The notes beneath the pieces were generated by a model that did no database searches, was not told where the DNA came from, and saw only the letters and a program-made list of their open reading frames with translations. Below, in pieces: positions 36,500-43,805 of a stretch of 64,000 nucleotides of DNA (within the stretch, counting starts at the first letter, position 1; each line of letters begins with the position of its first letter). Source of the DNA: Mycobacterium sp. D16R12 (GTDB lineage: Bacteria > Actinomycetota > Actinomycetes > Mycobacteriales > Mycobacteriaceae); NCBI RefSeq assembly GCF_002013465.1, contig NZ_MAFC01000030.1, positions 41,311 through 105,310 of the forward strand, in the 5' to 3' direction. A program made the position numbers and the translations under genes.

Positions 36500-37240
36500 A
36501 TGGCACTGCAGCCGATCGCCCGTCAGTCGATACCCGACGAGATATTCAGTCAGCTCGCGGCGCAGGTTCTGACCGGTGACCGCACTCCCGGCGACACCCT
36601 GCCCAGTGAGCGAGCCCTTGCCGAGGCCCTCGGGGTGTCCCGCACCGCGGTCCGCGAAGCATTGGGCCGCCTGGAGCGCTCGGGCCTGATTCACATCCGC
36701 CAGGGTGGGTCGACGGTGATCCGGGACTATCGCAGCGAGGCCGGTTTCGACGTGCTGCCACTACTGCTCGCCTATGGCGGGGATGTGGACCACCGCACGC
36801 TGGCCAGCGTCATCGAGGCACGTGCGGTGATCGGCCCTCAGGTGGCCAGGCTCGCAGCACAGCGCGCTCACACAAGCCCCGGGGTCGCCGACCGGCTCCA
36901 GGCCATGGCCGGGGATCTCGAGTCCGAAGCTGATCCGCTGCAAAGGATGTGGCGTGCACTCGGCTTCTGGGAGCTGGTCATCGACACCGCCGACTCGATT
37001 GCCTTCCGACTGGTGTTCAACACCATGCGTGACTCATACGTCCGGGCCCTGGACGTGCTCGTCAACGTCATGGCCGCTGAAGTCGGAGACATCGGCCACT
37101 ACCGTGCACTCGCCGACGCGATCGCCGCGCAAGATCCAGATGCCGCCCAAGAGGCCTCCACCGCGATGCTTGCCTTGGGCACCAAGGCCTTTGACAAGCT
37201 ACTCAAGGAAATCATGGACGAATCGGAGAACCAACAATGA
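36500..37240 (+). CDS. FadR-subfamily GntR transcriptional regulator
   Basis: The 246-residue repressor has an N-terminal winged helix (LPSERALAEALGVSRTAVREALGRLERSGL, residues 35-65) and a helical FCD ligand domain from about residue 90 (VIEARAVIGPQVARLAAQRA, then MWRALGFWELVIDTADS). The ligand is probably a carboxylate or acyl-CoA. It is translationally coupled (ATGA overlap) to the sterol desaturase-like gene, a likely target. Confidence 0.88.
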   Translation: MALQPIARQSIPDEIFSQLAAQVLTGDRTPGDTLPSERALAEALGVSRTAVREALGRLERSGLIHIRQGGSTVIRDYRSEAGFDVLPLLLAYGGDVDHRTLASVIEARAVIGPQVARLAAQRAHTSPGVADRLQAMAGDLESEADPLQRMWRALGFWELVIDTADSIAFRLVFNTMRDSYVRALDVLVNVMAAEVGDIGHYRALADAIAAQDPDAAQEASTAMLALGTKAFDKLLKEIMDESENQQ

Positions 37241-37899
37241 CCCGTGCCGCACGTAAGTCGATGACCCTGCGCGATGCCCTTGTCGAGTTCGTCAAACACC
37301 CCACCCCATGGATTCTTCTCACCTGGTCGGCCGTGCTGCTGGGTTCCCGAATCGCGGTGGGCGGCTGGACCATCGCCGATGCCATCACCCCCATTGCACT
37401 CGTGGCCATCTCCCCTGTCGCCGAATGGCTGATCCACGTCGGGATCCTGCATTGGCGCCCGCGCTCGGTGGGGCCGGTGAAAATCGACTCGCGGCTCGCC
37501 CGCGACCACCGCCTGCATCATCAGGATCCACGGGACATCCCGCTGGTATTCATCCCGTTGCCAAGCCTGGTAGTGGTGATCATCGGATTGACCCTGGCCG
37601 CGCTCTTTGCCTTCCCGCGCATCGGACTTGGGCTCACCTTCGCGCTCACGGTGTCACTGTTCCTGGTGTTCTACGAGTGGACGCACTACCTCGTCCACAC
37701 CGATTACAAACCCCGTCACGCGATCTATCGCGCGGTCTGGCGAAACCACCGGTACCACCATTTCAAGAATGAGAACTACTGGTTCACGGTCACCAGCTCG
37801 GGGACCGCCGACCGTCTACTGGGAACCTATCCGGATCCACAACAGGTCCAGTCGTCACCTACGGTCCGAAATCTGCACGCGCCCAGCATAACTGGTTAG
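37237..37899 (+). CDS. Sterol desaturase/fatty acid hydroxylase-superfamily membrane enzyme
   Basis: The 220-residue protein has four hydrophobic helices and the eight-His di-iron motif: EWLIHVGILH, RDHRLHHQDP, HYLVHTDYKP and RNHRYHHF. This is the HX3H/HX2HH pattern of membrane hydroxylases and desaturases, and the following WFTVTSSGTADRLLGT is also typical. The substrate is a lipid. Co-transcribed with the FadR-type regulator. Its end overlaps the convergent small peptide gene by four bases. Confidence 0.87.
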   Translation: MTRAARKSMTLRDALVEFVKHPTPWILLTWSAVLLGSRIAVGGWTIADAITPIALVAISPVAEWLIHVGILHWRPRSVGPVKIDSRLARDHRLHHQDPRDIPLVFIPLPSLVVVIIGLTLAALFAFPRIGLGLTFALTVSLFLVFYEWTHYLVHTDYKPRHAIYRAVWRNHRYHHFKNENYWFTVTSSGTADRLLGTYPDPQQVQSSPTVRNLHAPSITG

Positions 37900-38063
37900 T
37901 CTGTGTCGTCCGGTCCACAGCTGGCGCCCGAATAACCGTTCTGTTGATGATCCGGCGCAGCATCCTGATTGCGTGGCCTGCTACCCGAATTGGTGGCCAC
38001 AAAAAAGCCCAACCCCACAACCAGCAAGACAGTCACCGTCACTATGACGATGACCGCGGTCAT
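37896..38063 (-). CDS. 55-residue membrane-anchored peptide, candidate substrate of the upstream MNIO enzyme
   Basis: Not a known family. Residues 2-23 form one hydrophobic helix (VIVIVTVTVLLVVGLGFFVA) and the rest is a polar tail ending NGYSGASCGPDDTD with a single Cys at position 49. The ATG shares one base with the upstream partner's stop (TGATG), and a GAGG lies 4 bases before it, so it is a real translated gene. Third gene of a compact operon behind a DUF692 enzyme and its partner. Such enzymes modify Cys in short peptides, so this is a plausible RiPP-like precursor or a membrane protein with a modified tail. That function is an inference. Confidence 0.7.
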   Translation of the reverse strand: MTAVIVIVTVTVLLVVGLGFFVATNSGSRPRNQDAAPDHQQNGYSGASCGPDDTD

Positions 38064-38491
38064 CACGCCTCAGCCCGCTCCGGCCGTAATGCAAAGTAGC
38101 GCAGCTTCTTTCCGAATGCGATCTGAAGCTCGCGACGTCCGCCGCGGCGAACCAGTGCGATCCGGCGAAGCCCCTCGGCTACCTCACGATCCATCACCCA
38201 GTCACGCAGACGTGGCAGCTCATAGGCGTACCCGCGGAATTCCTTGGCGTCGCACAGCACGCAGCACCGCATTGAGTGCAACAGTGCGTACTGCTCGAAT
38301 TCGTACTCCCAGTTGGGCGTTTCCGCGAGCCACGGGACCGCCTTGGCCATATCGAAGCGCCGTTTGGTCCGCAGTTGTGCACCCGCGGTGAGAGCCGTGT
38401 ACTCGTCGAATCCCGACGGGGCATTACCGGCAAGCAGGTCTGATAGCACCGACAGTTGACGGCGCCGCAGCGTCTCGCGGTTGTCAAGCAT
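38063..38491 (-). CDS. Putative MNIO partner protein
   Basis: The 142-residue protein is helical and basic: RRRQLSVLSDLLAG then GFDEYTALTAGAQLRTKRR, followed by WLAETPNWEYEFEQYALLHSMRCCVLCDA with Cys at 76, 77 and 80. The pattern of an N-terminal helix, GFD, KR-rich helix and W..F..YA recalls partner proteins that accompany DUF692 enzymes in actinobacteria, which recognise the substrate. An AAGGAGG 9 bases upstream decides the ATG within the end of the DUF692 gene. Function is inferred from context only. Confidence 0.72.
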   Translation of the reverse strand: MLDNRETLRRRQLSVLSDLLAGNAPSGFDEYTALTAGAQLRTKRRFDMAKAVPWLAETPNWEYEFEQYALLHSMRCCVLCDAKEFRGYAYELPRLRDWVMDREVAEGLRRIALVRRGGRRELQIAFGKKLRYFALRPERAEA

Positions 38492-39380
38492 GTACGACAC
38501 CCTCCTTGATCGCCTGTCGGACCACCGAAAGGTCGGTGCTCACACTGGCCTCGTCGATCGATCCGTCACGCTCGATCAGCACGCCCAGGCCACGGCCGGA
38601 GGTGAGCACCACGAGCTCGGTGAGTAGATCGGCTACCGGATCGATGATGGTGTCCGAGTGGGTATTCCAGTACAGGTCGCCCTCGAAACAGCCACCCGCG
38701 ATGTGCACGTACGCGACGCGCTCGACGGGAAAACGGCGCAGCAACGCGACGGGGTCGGTGCGCGAAGCCACCGCCGTTGCGTACAGGTTGGCGATATCGA
38801 GCACCAGCCAGCAACCGGTGCGCCGGGAGAGCTCACGCAGGTAGTCGGGCTCGCTGAGCTCGTTCTCGGGCCACTGCAGGGTGGTGGCCACGTTCTCCAG
38901 CGCCAACGGCACCCCGAGGTCATCCTGAACCCGGGACACGTTGTCCACCAGGACATCTAGAGCCAATGTGGTGCGCGGCGGAGCTACCAGATGACCCGCC
39001 TCGAGCACACCACCATCCCGCCCGTTCTCATAGCCGGCCCGCACAAACGCCACATGCTCACTGACCATCGGAGCGTTGAGCTCCGCAGCCAGCGCAGCCA
39101 GGTGCTTGACGCGCTTGGCGTCGGGCAGATCGGCTCCGGCCAGACCCAAAGACACACCGTGCGGCACGACGACGGTCCCCGCCTCGCGCAGGCGCGTCAG
39201 TTCGACGGGCAGCGCTCCGGGGCGAAAGTTCTCGGCGATGATCTCGGTGAAGGAAAGGCTCAAGGTGTCGTCCGTGACGGCTCCCTGATTGAACATGGCA
39301 GCAAGCTCGGGACGCCATGAGGCACCGACCGCGGGCTCGTCGGCCAGCACGGTCGTAAGCGGGTGATTTGAAGAGGCCAC
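38484..39380 (-). CDS. DUF692/MNIO-family multinuclear iron oxidase
   Basis: The 298-residue TIM barrel belongs to DUF692, now called multinuclear non-heme iron-dependent oxidative enzymes (MbnB, TglH, ChrH), which oxidise Cys, Asp or backbone atoms in peptide substrates. Candidate ligands are all present: E46/E50 in FTEIIAENF, H74 in VPHGVSLG, E108-H109 in SEHVAF, E162-N163, D185-N188 in VLDIANLY, H216 in VHIAGG, H231-D233 in NTHSD, and E260-D262. AAGGGGG 9 bases upstream supports the GTG. It opens a three-gene operon. Confidence 0.85.
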   Translation of the reverse strand: MASSNHPLTTVLADEPAVGASWRPELAAMFNQGAVTDDTLSLSFTEIIAENFRPGALPVELTRLREAGTVVVPHGVSLGLAGADLPDAKRVKHLAALAAELNAPMVSEHVAFVRAGYENGRDGGVLEAGHLVAPPRTTLALDVLVDNVSRVQDDLGVPLALENVATTLQWPENELSEPDYLRELSRRTGCWLVLDIANLYATAVASRTDPVALLRRFPVERVAYVHIAGGCFEGDLYWNTHSDTIIDPVADLLTELVVLTSGRGLGVLIERDGSIDEASVSTDLSVVRQAIKEGVVHA

Positions 39381-39442
39381 CGCGGTTACCCCCTTATCTC
39401 AAGACCGACGAGTTACGCCAGTCTAGCTACCACGTTGATAGC

Positions 39443-39820
39443 TTAGGAAGTGCTAGGTGCCAGCGGGTTGAAAAAACCATCCGGTCCCGGCCGGAAACTC
39501 GCCACAGAAGTAACTGCGGCGATCGGCAGCGGTCCGTACAAGTGAGGGAACAGCATCGATTCAGGATCGCTGGGCACGCCTGGTTCCCAACGTACCGGAG
39601 AGTCAAGCAGATTCGAGGCGATAGACAATACGACCAGATCACACCTTCCGCGATACAAGCGGTTGGCCGGAAGGTGAACCTGGTGCGGCGCGGAAAGATG
39701 AATAAATCCCGTTTCGGCCAGTGACGTGGGCCGATGCTCCCCCTGTTCACGCGCGGACGCCCACTCCTGCACGGAGCAGATATGAACAAGTTCGGCTTCG
39801 TTCGGCACCATCGACTGCAT
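39443..39820 (-). CDS. DUF952 family protein
   Basis: The 125-residue protein shows the DUF952 pattern: LVHICSVQEW, RPTSLAETGFIHLSAPHQV, an Arg-rich YRGRCDLVVLSI strand and LFPHLYGPLPIAAV near the end. The family is widespread, resembles RNA 2'-phosphotransferase-like folds and has no proven function. The start is uncertain: a second ATG lies three codons downstream, and the open frame runs another 68 codons upstream. It lies 62 bp before the MNIO operon. Confidence 0.78.
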   Translation of the reverse strand: MQSMVPNEAELVHICSVQEWASAREQGEHRPTSLAETGFIHLSAPHQVHLPANRLYRGRCDLVVLSIASNLLDSPVRWEPGVPSDPESMLFPHLYGPLPIAAVTSVASFRPGPDGFFNPLAPSTS

Positions 39821-40014
39821 CACACCAGTATCTGATTCTCTTCGCGCACGCCGCTCATCGACCTGCCCGACCCCTGTAACGCCCCAGACGTGAGCCGCGA
39901 CACACCGGACACACATGGGGAACAACCGAAACCCCCCAAACGTCTGACAAAGTACATACATAGGCGCCGAGCGGTTCACCGGACCGCAAAGCTCAGGAGA
40001 GATACGGAGGAGCC

Positions 40015-40209
40015 ATGTACGCAACTCTGACCAGTCCAGAGCTGACGAAGGCTGACCGCTGCGATCGTTGCGGAGCGGCTGCCCGGGTCCGCGCCACGCT
40101 CCCGTCCGGAGCCGAGCTGCTTTTTTGCCAGCATCACGCCAATGAGCACTCCGAGAAGCTGAGTGCCCTGTCGGCAGTGCTGTCCATCAGCGCATCCGTC
40201 GAGGGTTAG
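40015..40209 (+). CDS. Small zinc-binding protein
   Basis: The 64-residue protein has CDRCG (residues 16-20) and FCQHHANEH, a CxxC/CxxH pair likely to bind zinc, and a short helical tail. It is common in mycobacteria and resembles the DUF7455 family. GGAGGAGCC directly before the ATG is a strong ribosome site. Function unknown. Confidence 0.83.
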   Translation: MYATLTSPELTKADRCDRCGAAARVRATLPSGAELLFCQHHANEHSEKLSALSAVLSISASVEG

Positions 40210-40265
40210 TCGCCGCGGTTTCACCCCCGGTAACAACTGCTGACCATCCCATCAGGAATGCTGGT

Positions 40266-41246
40266 GTGGCCATGAGTGAGAAGCCGCGCCATGTCTCGAT
40301 AGGTCGAGACGTCCTGCACGTGATGCGGCGCACAGCCGTAAAGAGTTGGGACGACTCGATTTTCGCGCAGTCAGCCCAAGCCGCTTTTTGGCAGGTGCTG
40401 TCGCTACCGCCGCTGCTGTTGGGCATCCTGGGGAGCTTGACGTTCGTCGGGCCGCTGTTCGGATCGGACACCCTGCCCGAGATCCAAGAGCGACTGCTGC
40501 GGGTGGCCAACAGCGTTTTCAGCAAGAGCGTGGTCGCCGAGATCATCGAGCCCACGATCATCGACATCATGCGTGACGGGCGTGGTGAGGTGGTGTCCAT
40601 CGGATTCGTCATCTCACTATGGGCGGGTTCGTCGGCGATATCGAGCTTTGTGGACTCCATCGTCGAGGCGCACGATCAGACACCGCTACGCCACCCCGTT
40701 CGTCAGAGGTTCTTTGCGCTGGGCCTATACGTCGCCGCGCTGGCGATGGCGGTGGTGACATTGCCGGTAATCGCCCTCGGACCGAAACGGATCGCCGAGG
40801 TCGTCCCCGACTCGTGGAACGCGCTGCTGCGGTACGGCTACTTCCCACTGTTGGGTATCGCACTGGTCGCCCTGGTGACGCTCCTGTACCGGGTAGCCCT
40901 ACCGAAACCGCTTCCGTCGCATCGCTTGTTGATCGGCGCGCTGCTGGCGGTGACGTTCTTTGTGATCGCCAGCCTGGGGCTGCGGTTTTACCTGAACTGG
41001 ATCACGCAGACCGGATACACCTACGGCGCGTTGGCCACCCCCATCGCGTTCCTGCTGTTCGCGTTCATGCTCGGATTCGCGATCGTGCTGGGCGCCGAAC
41101 TCAACGCCGCCATCGAGGAACACTGGCCGGCGGGTGCCACTCACGCCCGGCAGCTGCGCGATTGGCTGAGCCCACAAAATGGCCAGAACGATGCCGAGAA
41201 CAGCTCTGATGAGGCGACTCCCGAGCGATCCGCCGAAGGCTGCTAG
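40266..41246 (+). CDS. YihY/virulence factor BrkB family membrane protein
   Basis: The 326-residue protein matches Rv2707. It has six hydrophobic helices, with SAQAAFWQVLSLPPLLLGIL near residue 35, LWAGSSAISSFVDSIVEAHD near residue 118 and ELNAAIEEHW near the end, all typical of YihY. It is probably an inner-membrane transporter or flippase; no substrate is known. A GTG spaced 7 bases from AGGA is chosen; an ATG two codons later is possible. The stop overlaps the convergent DUF3039 gene by four bases. Confidence 0.85.
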   Translation: MAMSEKPRHVSIGRDVLHVMRRTAVKSWDDSIFAQSAQAAFWQVLSLPPLLLGILGSLTFVGPLFGSDTLPEIQERLLRVANSVFSKSVVAEIIEPTIIDIMRDGRGEVVSIGFVISLWAGSSAISSFVDSIVEAHDQTPLRHPVRQRFFALGLYVAALAMAVVTLPVIALGPKRIAEVVPDSWNALLRYGYFPLLGIALVALVTLLYRVALPKPLPSHRLLIGALLAVTFFVIASLGLRFYLNWITQTGYTYGALATPIAFLLFAFMLGFAIVLGAELNAAIEEHWPAGATHARQLRDWLSPQNGQNDAENSSDEATPERSAEGC

Positions 41247-41479
41247 TCGCCCTTCTTCATCATTTCGTAGATGCGCTTGCAGTCCGGGCACACCGGGGAG
41301 CCGGGCTTGGCCGACCGGGTAACGGGAAAAACCTCACCGCAGAGGGCGACCACATGGTTTCCCATGACGGCGCTCTCCACGATCTTGTCTTTCTTGACGT
41401 AGTGGAAGACCTTCGGCGTATCACTGTCTGTGCTCTCGTCGACGGTGGTGTCCGGACGCTCGATCGTCTGCGTGTCCAT
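41243..41479 (-). CDS. DUF3039 family protein
   Basis: The 78-residue protein matches Rv2708c. It carries YVKKDKIVESAVMGNHVVALCGEVFP and VCPDCKRIYE; the Cys in ALCGE and the CxxC pair may hold a metal. Acidic, disordered N-terminus. Only 25 bp separate its ATG from that of the divergent DUF3099 gene, and no ribosome site fits well, so it may be leaderless. Confidence 0.85.
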   Translation of the reverse strand: MDTQTIERPDTTVDESTDSDTPKVFHYVKKDKIVESAVMGNHVVALCGEVFPVTRSAKPGSPVCPDCKRIYEMMKKGD

Positions 41480-41483
41480 TCCT

Positions 41484-41499
41484 ACATTGTGACATTGTG
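41484..41499. repeat. Tandem octamer ACATTGTG x2 in a 25 bp divergent promoter gap
   Basis: ACATTGTG (41484-41491) is repeated without a gap at 41492-41499, filling most of the space between two divergent start codons. It may carry overlapping -10 elements or a regulator site. Confidence 0.6.
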
Positions 41500-41504
41500 G
41501 AGAT

Positions 41505-41897
41505 ATGAGAAAAGAGCTGTCGTTCGATGACGACGGCCATCCGGTACTCATCACAGCGGCCGCAGTCTCGGTCGAGGAACAACACCGCGCCCGGGTACGC
41601 CGCTATTTGACGCTGATGGCGTTCCGATTCCCGGCCCTGCTGGGCGCCGCCTGGGCCTACAGCGTGTGGCACAACGGATGGATCTCGCTGGCGATCCTGG
41701 CGGCGTCGATCCCACTGCCCTGGATGGCGGTGCTCATCGCCAACGACCGTCCTGCCCGCAAGGCCGAGGAGCCGCGCCGGTACGGGCCCCAGGAACATCG
41801 TCACTCGCTGTTTCCCACCGCTGAGCGCAGAGCGATTGATCCCGCTCCTGCGCCGCAACCGCGCACCCCGCCGGAAGGGTCAGCTGACCCGTCTTAG
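41505..41897 (+). CDS. DUF3099 membrane protein
   Basis: The 130-residue protein matches Rv2709. A hydrophilic start (LITAAAVSVEEQHRARVRRYLTL) leads into two membrane helices at about residues 38-58 and 60-80 (FPALLGAAWAYSVWHNGWI, LAILAASIPLPWMAVLIAN), followed by a Pro/Arg-rich cytoplasmic tail. GGAG six bases before the ATG. Function unknown; it directly precedes the sigB promoter region. Confidence 0.83.
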   Translation: MRKELSFDDDGHPVLITAAAVSVEEQHRARVRRYLTLMAFRFPALLGAAWAYSVWHNGWISLAILAASIPLPWMAVLIANDRPARKAEEPRRYGPQEHRHSLFPTAERRAIDPAPAPQPRTPPEGSADPS

Positions 41898-41980
41898 GGA
41901 CAGCTATGTCAATTCTCAGGACATTCTCAGCTGCCGACGGCATATCCGCAGGTCAGTGACGGCGCCGTTTGGGAACCTCA

Positions 41981-42006
41981 GGAACTTTCTGGGCCAACCA
42001 AGCGTT
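41981..42006 (+). promoter_or_regulatory. sigB: Candidate SigE/SigH-type promoter of sigB
   Basis: GGAACT (41981-41986) is followed after 16 bases by CGTT (42003-42006), the arrangement of stress-type ECF promoters that drive sigB in mycobacteria. A second GGAAC at 41972 is spaced too far. The start codon is 38 bases beyond. Confidence 0.55.
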
Positions 42007-42044
42007 GCAACACATAAGACCTACGGATCAACTAGGAGGCAGCG

Positions 42045-43016
42045 ATGGCAAACGCCACCACCCGTCCGGCTCGTACCATCGAGTCCGAGGATCTGGACGC
42101 CCAGAGTCCAGCCGCGGACCTTGTGCGGGTGTATTTGAACGGCATCGGCAAGACTGCGCTGCTGACGGCGGAGGACGAAGTCGAGCTCGCCAAACGGATC
42201 GAGGCGGGGCTATACGCCCAGCACCTTCTGGACACCAAGAAACGCCTCGGGGAAGCCCGCAAGAAGGATCTGGGTGTCATCGTGCGCGAAGGCAGTGCGG
42301 CACGCAGCCACCTGCTGGAGGCCAACCTGCGCCTGGTCGTTTCGCTCGCCAAGCGCTACACCGGTCGCGGTATGCCGCTGCTCGATCTCATCCAGGAGGG
42401 CAACCTGGGCTTGATCCGCGCGATGGAGAAGTTCGACTACGCCAAGGGATTCAAGTTCTCGACATATGCCACCTGGTGGATTCGTCAGGCCATCACCCGC
42501 GGCATGGCCGATCAGAGCCGCACCATCCGCCTTCCCGTGCACCTGGTGGAGCAGGTGAACAAGTTGGCCCGTATCAAGCGCGAACTGCACCAGCGACTCG
42601 GCCGCGAGGCCAGCGACGAGGAACTGTCGGAGGAGTCCGGCATTCCCGTGGAGAAGATCGGGGATCTGCTGGACCACAGCAGGGATCCGGTGAGCCTGGA
42701 CATGCCGGTCGGCACCGACGAGGAAGCGCCGCTGGGTGACTTCATCGAGGACACCGAGGCGATGTCCGCCGAGAACGCCGTCATCGCCGAGCTGTTGCAC
42801 TCGGACGTGCGCAGCGTGCTGGGCACTCTCGACGAACGCGAGCAGCAGGTCATCCGGCTCCGGTATGGACTCGATGACGGACAGGCCCGCACGCTGGATC
42901 AGATCGGCAAGCTGTTCGGACTGTCTCGCGAGCGGGTGCGGCAGATCGAACGCGAGGTCATGACGAAGCTGCGCCACGGCGACCGCGCGGAGCGCCTGCG
43001 TTCGTACGCGAGCTAG
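42045..43016 (+). CDS. sigB: Stress/stationary-phase sigma factor SigB
   Basis: The 323-residue primary-like sigma factor lacks the Lys/Ala-rich extension of SigA. It retains DLVRVYLNGIGKTALL, NLRLVVSLAKRYTGRGM, EKFDYAKGFKFSTYATWWI, RLPVHLVEQVNKLARIKREL, and region 4 RYGLDDGQARTLDQIGKLFGL with SRERVRQIEREVMTKLRHG. AGGAGG precedes the ATG. It matches Rv2710, upstream of ideR, with a strong hairpin terminator after its stop. Confidence 0.96.
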   Translation: MANATTRPARTIESEDLDAQSPAADLVRVYLNGIGKTALLTAEDEVELAKRIEAGLYAQHLLDTKKRLGEARKKDLGVIVREGSAARSHLLEANLRLVVSLAKRYTGRGMPLLDLIQEGNLGLIRAMEKFDYAKGFKFSTYATWWIRQAITRGMADQSRTIRLPVHLVEQVNKLARIKRELHQRLGREASDEELSEESGIPVEKIGDLLDHSRDPVSLDMPVGTDEEAPLGDFIEDTEAMSAENAVIAELLHSDVRSVLGTLDEREQQVIRLRYGLDDGQARTLDQIGKLFGLSRERVRQIEREVMTKLRHGDRAERLRSYAS

Positions 43017-43035
43017 TTGACCTACTACCCTGCCC

Positions 43036-43070
43036 TCGGGGCGCTGCGTTCTGGAAGCGCGGCGCCCCGA
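43036..43070 (+). terminator. Hairpin terminator after sigB
   Basis: TCGGGGCGC (43036-43044) pairs with GCGCCCCGA (43062-43070), and the stem continues inward through a G-T pair and three more pairs to a short loop. TTTGCGTTG follows. It should separate sigB from ideR transcription. Confidence 0.7.
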
Positions 43071-43118
43071 TTTGCGTTGTAGATCGGTAGACTGAGCACG
43101 ACCGTAAGGGGCCGAGTA

Positions 43119-43805
43119 GTGAACGATCTTGTCGATACGACAGAAATGTATCTGCGGACGATCTACGACCTTGAAGAAGAGGGCGTCGTGCCGCTCCGGG
43201 CGCGCATCGCCGAGCGGCTTGAGCAGAGCGGCCCGACCGTCAGCCAGACGGTGGCGCGGATGGAGCGCGACGGCCTGTTGAACGTCGCCGGAGACCGCCA
43301 CCTCGAACTCACCGATAAGGGCCGCGCACTCGCGGTCTCGGTGATGCGCAAGCACCGACTGGCCGAATGCCTGCTGGTCGACATCATCGGACTGCCCTGG
43401 GAGGACGTACACGCCGAGGCGTGCCGCTGGGAGCACGTCATGAGCGAGGACGTCGAGCGCCGACTGCTCACGGTGCTCAACAACCCGACCACCTCGCCGT
43501 TCGGCAATCCCATTCCCGGCCTGTCCGAGCTGGGTGTCGCGCCCAACCGGTCCGAGAATGCCAGCGCGGTGCGGCTCACCGAGATTGCCGGGGGCTCACA
43601 GGTTGCCGTGGTGGTGCGCCGCCTGGCCGAGCACGTCCAGGCCGATACCGACCTGCTGACGCGCCTCAAGGACGCCGGCATCGTGCCCAATGCGCGCGTC
43701 ACCGTGGAGTCCTCCCCCGAGGGCGTCATCATCGTCATTCCCGGTCACGAAAGTGTCGAGTTGCCGCATGAGATGGCCCATGCCGTCATGGTGGAGAAGG
43801 TCTAG
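43119..43805 (+). CDS. ideR: Iron-dependent repressor IdeR
   Basis: IdeR (DtxR family) binds ferrous iron and represses siderophore genes while activating iron storage. The 228-residue protein has the winged helix ARIAERLEQSGPTVSQTVARMERDGL (residues 27-52), dimer and metal residues near EVHAEACRWEHVMSEDVE (Cys, His, Glu), and the C-terminal SH3-like domain with a Pro-rich linker. AAGGGG 7 bases upstream supports the GTG. It matches Rv2711. No iron box is seen in the window. Confidence 0.97.
   Translation: MNDLVDTTEMYLRTIYDLEEEGVVPLRARIAERLEQSGPTVSQTVARMERDGLLNVAGDRHLELTDKGRALAVSVMRKHRLAECLLVDIIGLPWEDVHAEACRWEHVMSEDVERRLLTVLNNPTTSPFGNPIPGLSELGVAPNRSENASAVRLTEIAGGSQVAVVVRRLAEHVQADTDLLTRLKDAGIVPNARVTVESSPEGVIIVIPGHESVELPHEMAHAVMVEKV

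Noticed and set aside
37969..38391. Plus-strand open frame of 140 codons opposite the peptide and partner genes
   Set aside because: Overlaps genes with good ribosome sites and coupling on the minus strand; its Thr/Pro/Arg-rich translation is not protein-like.
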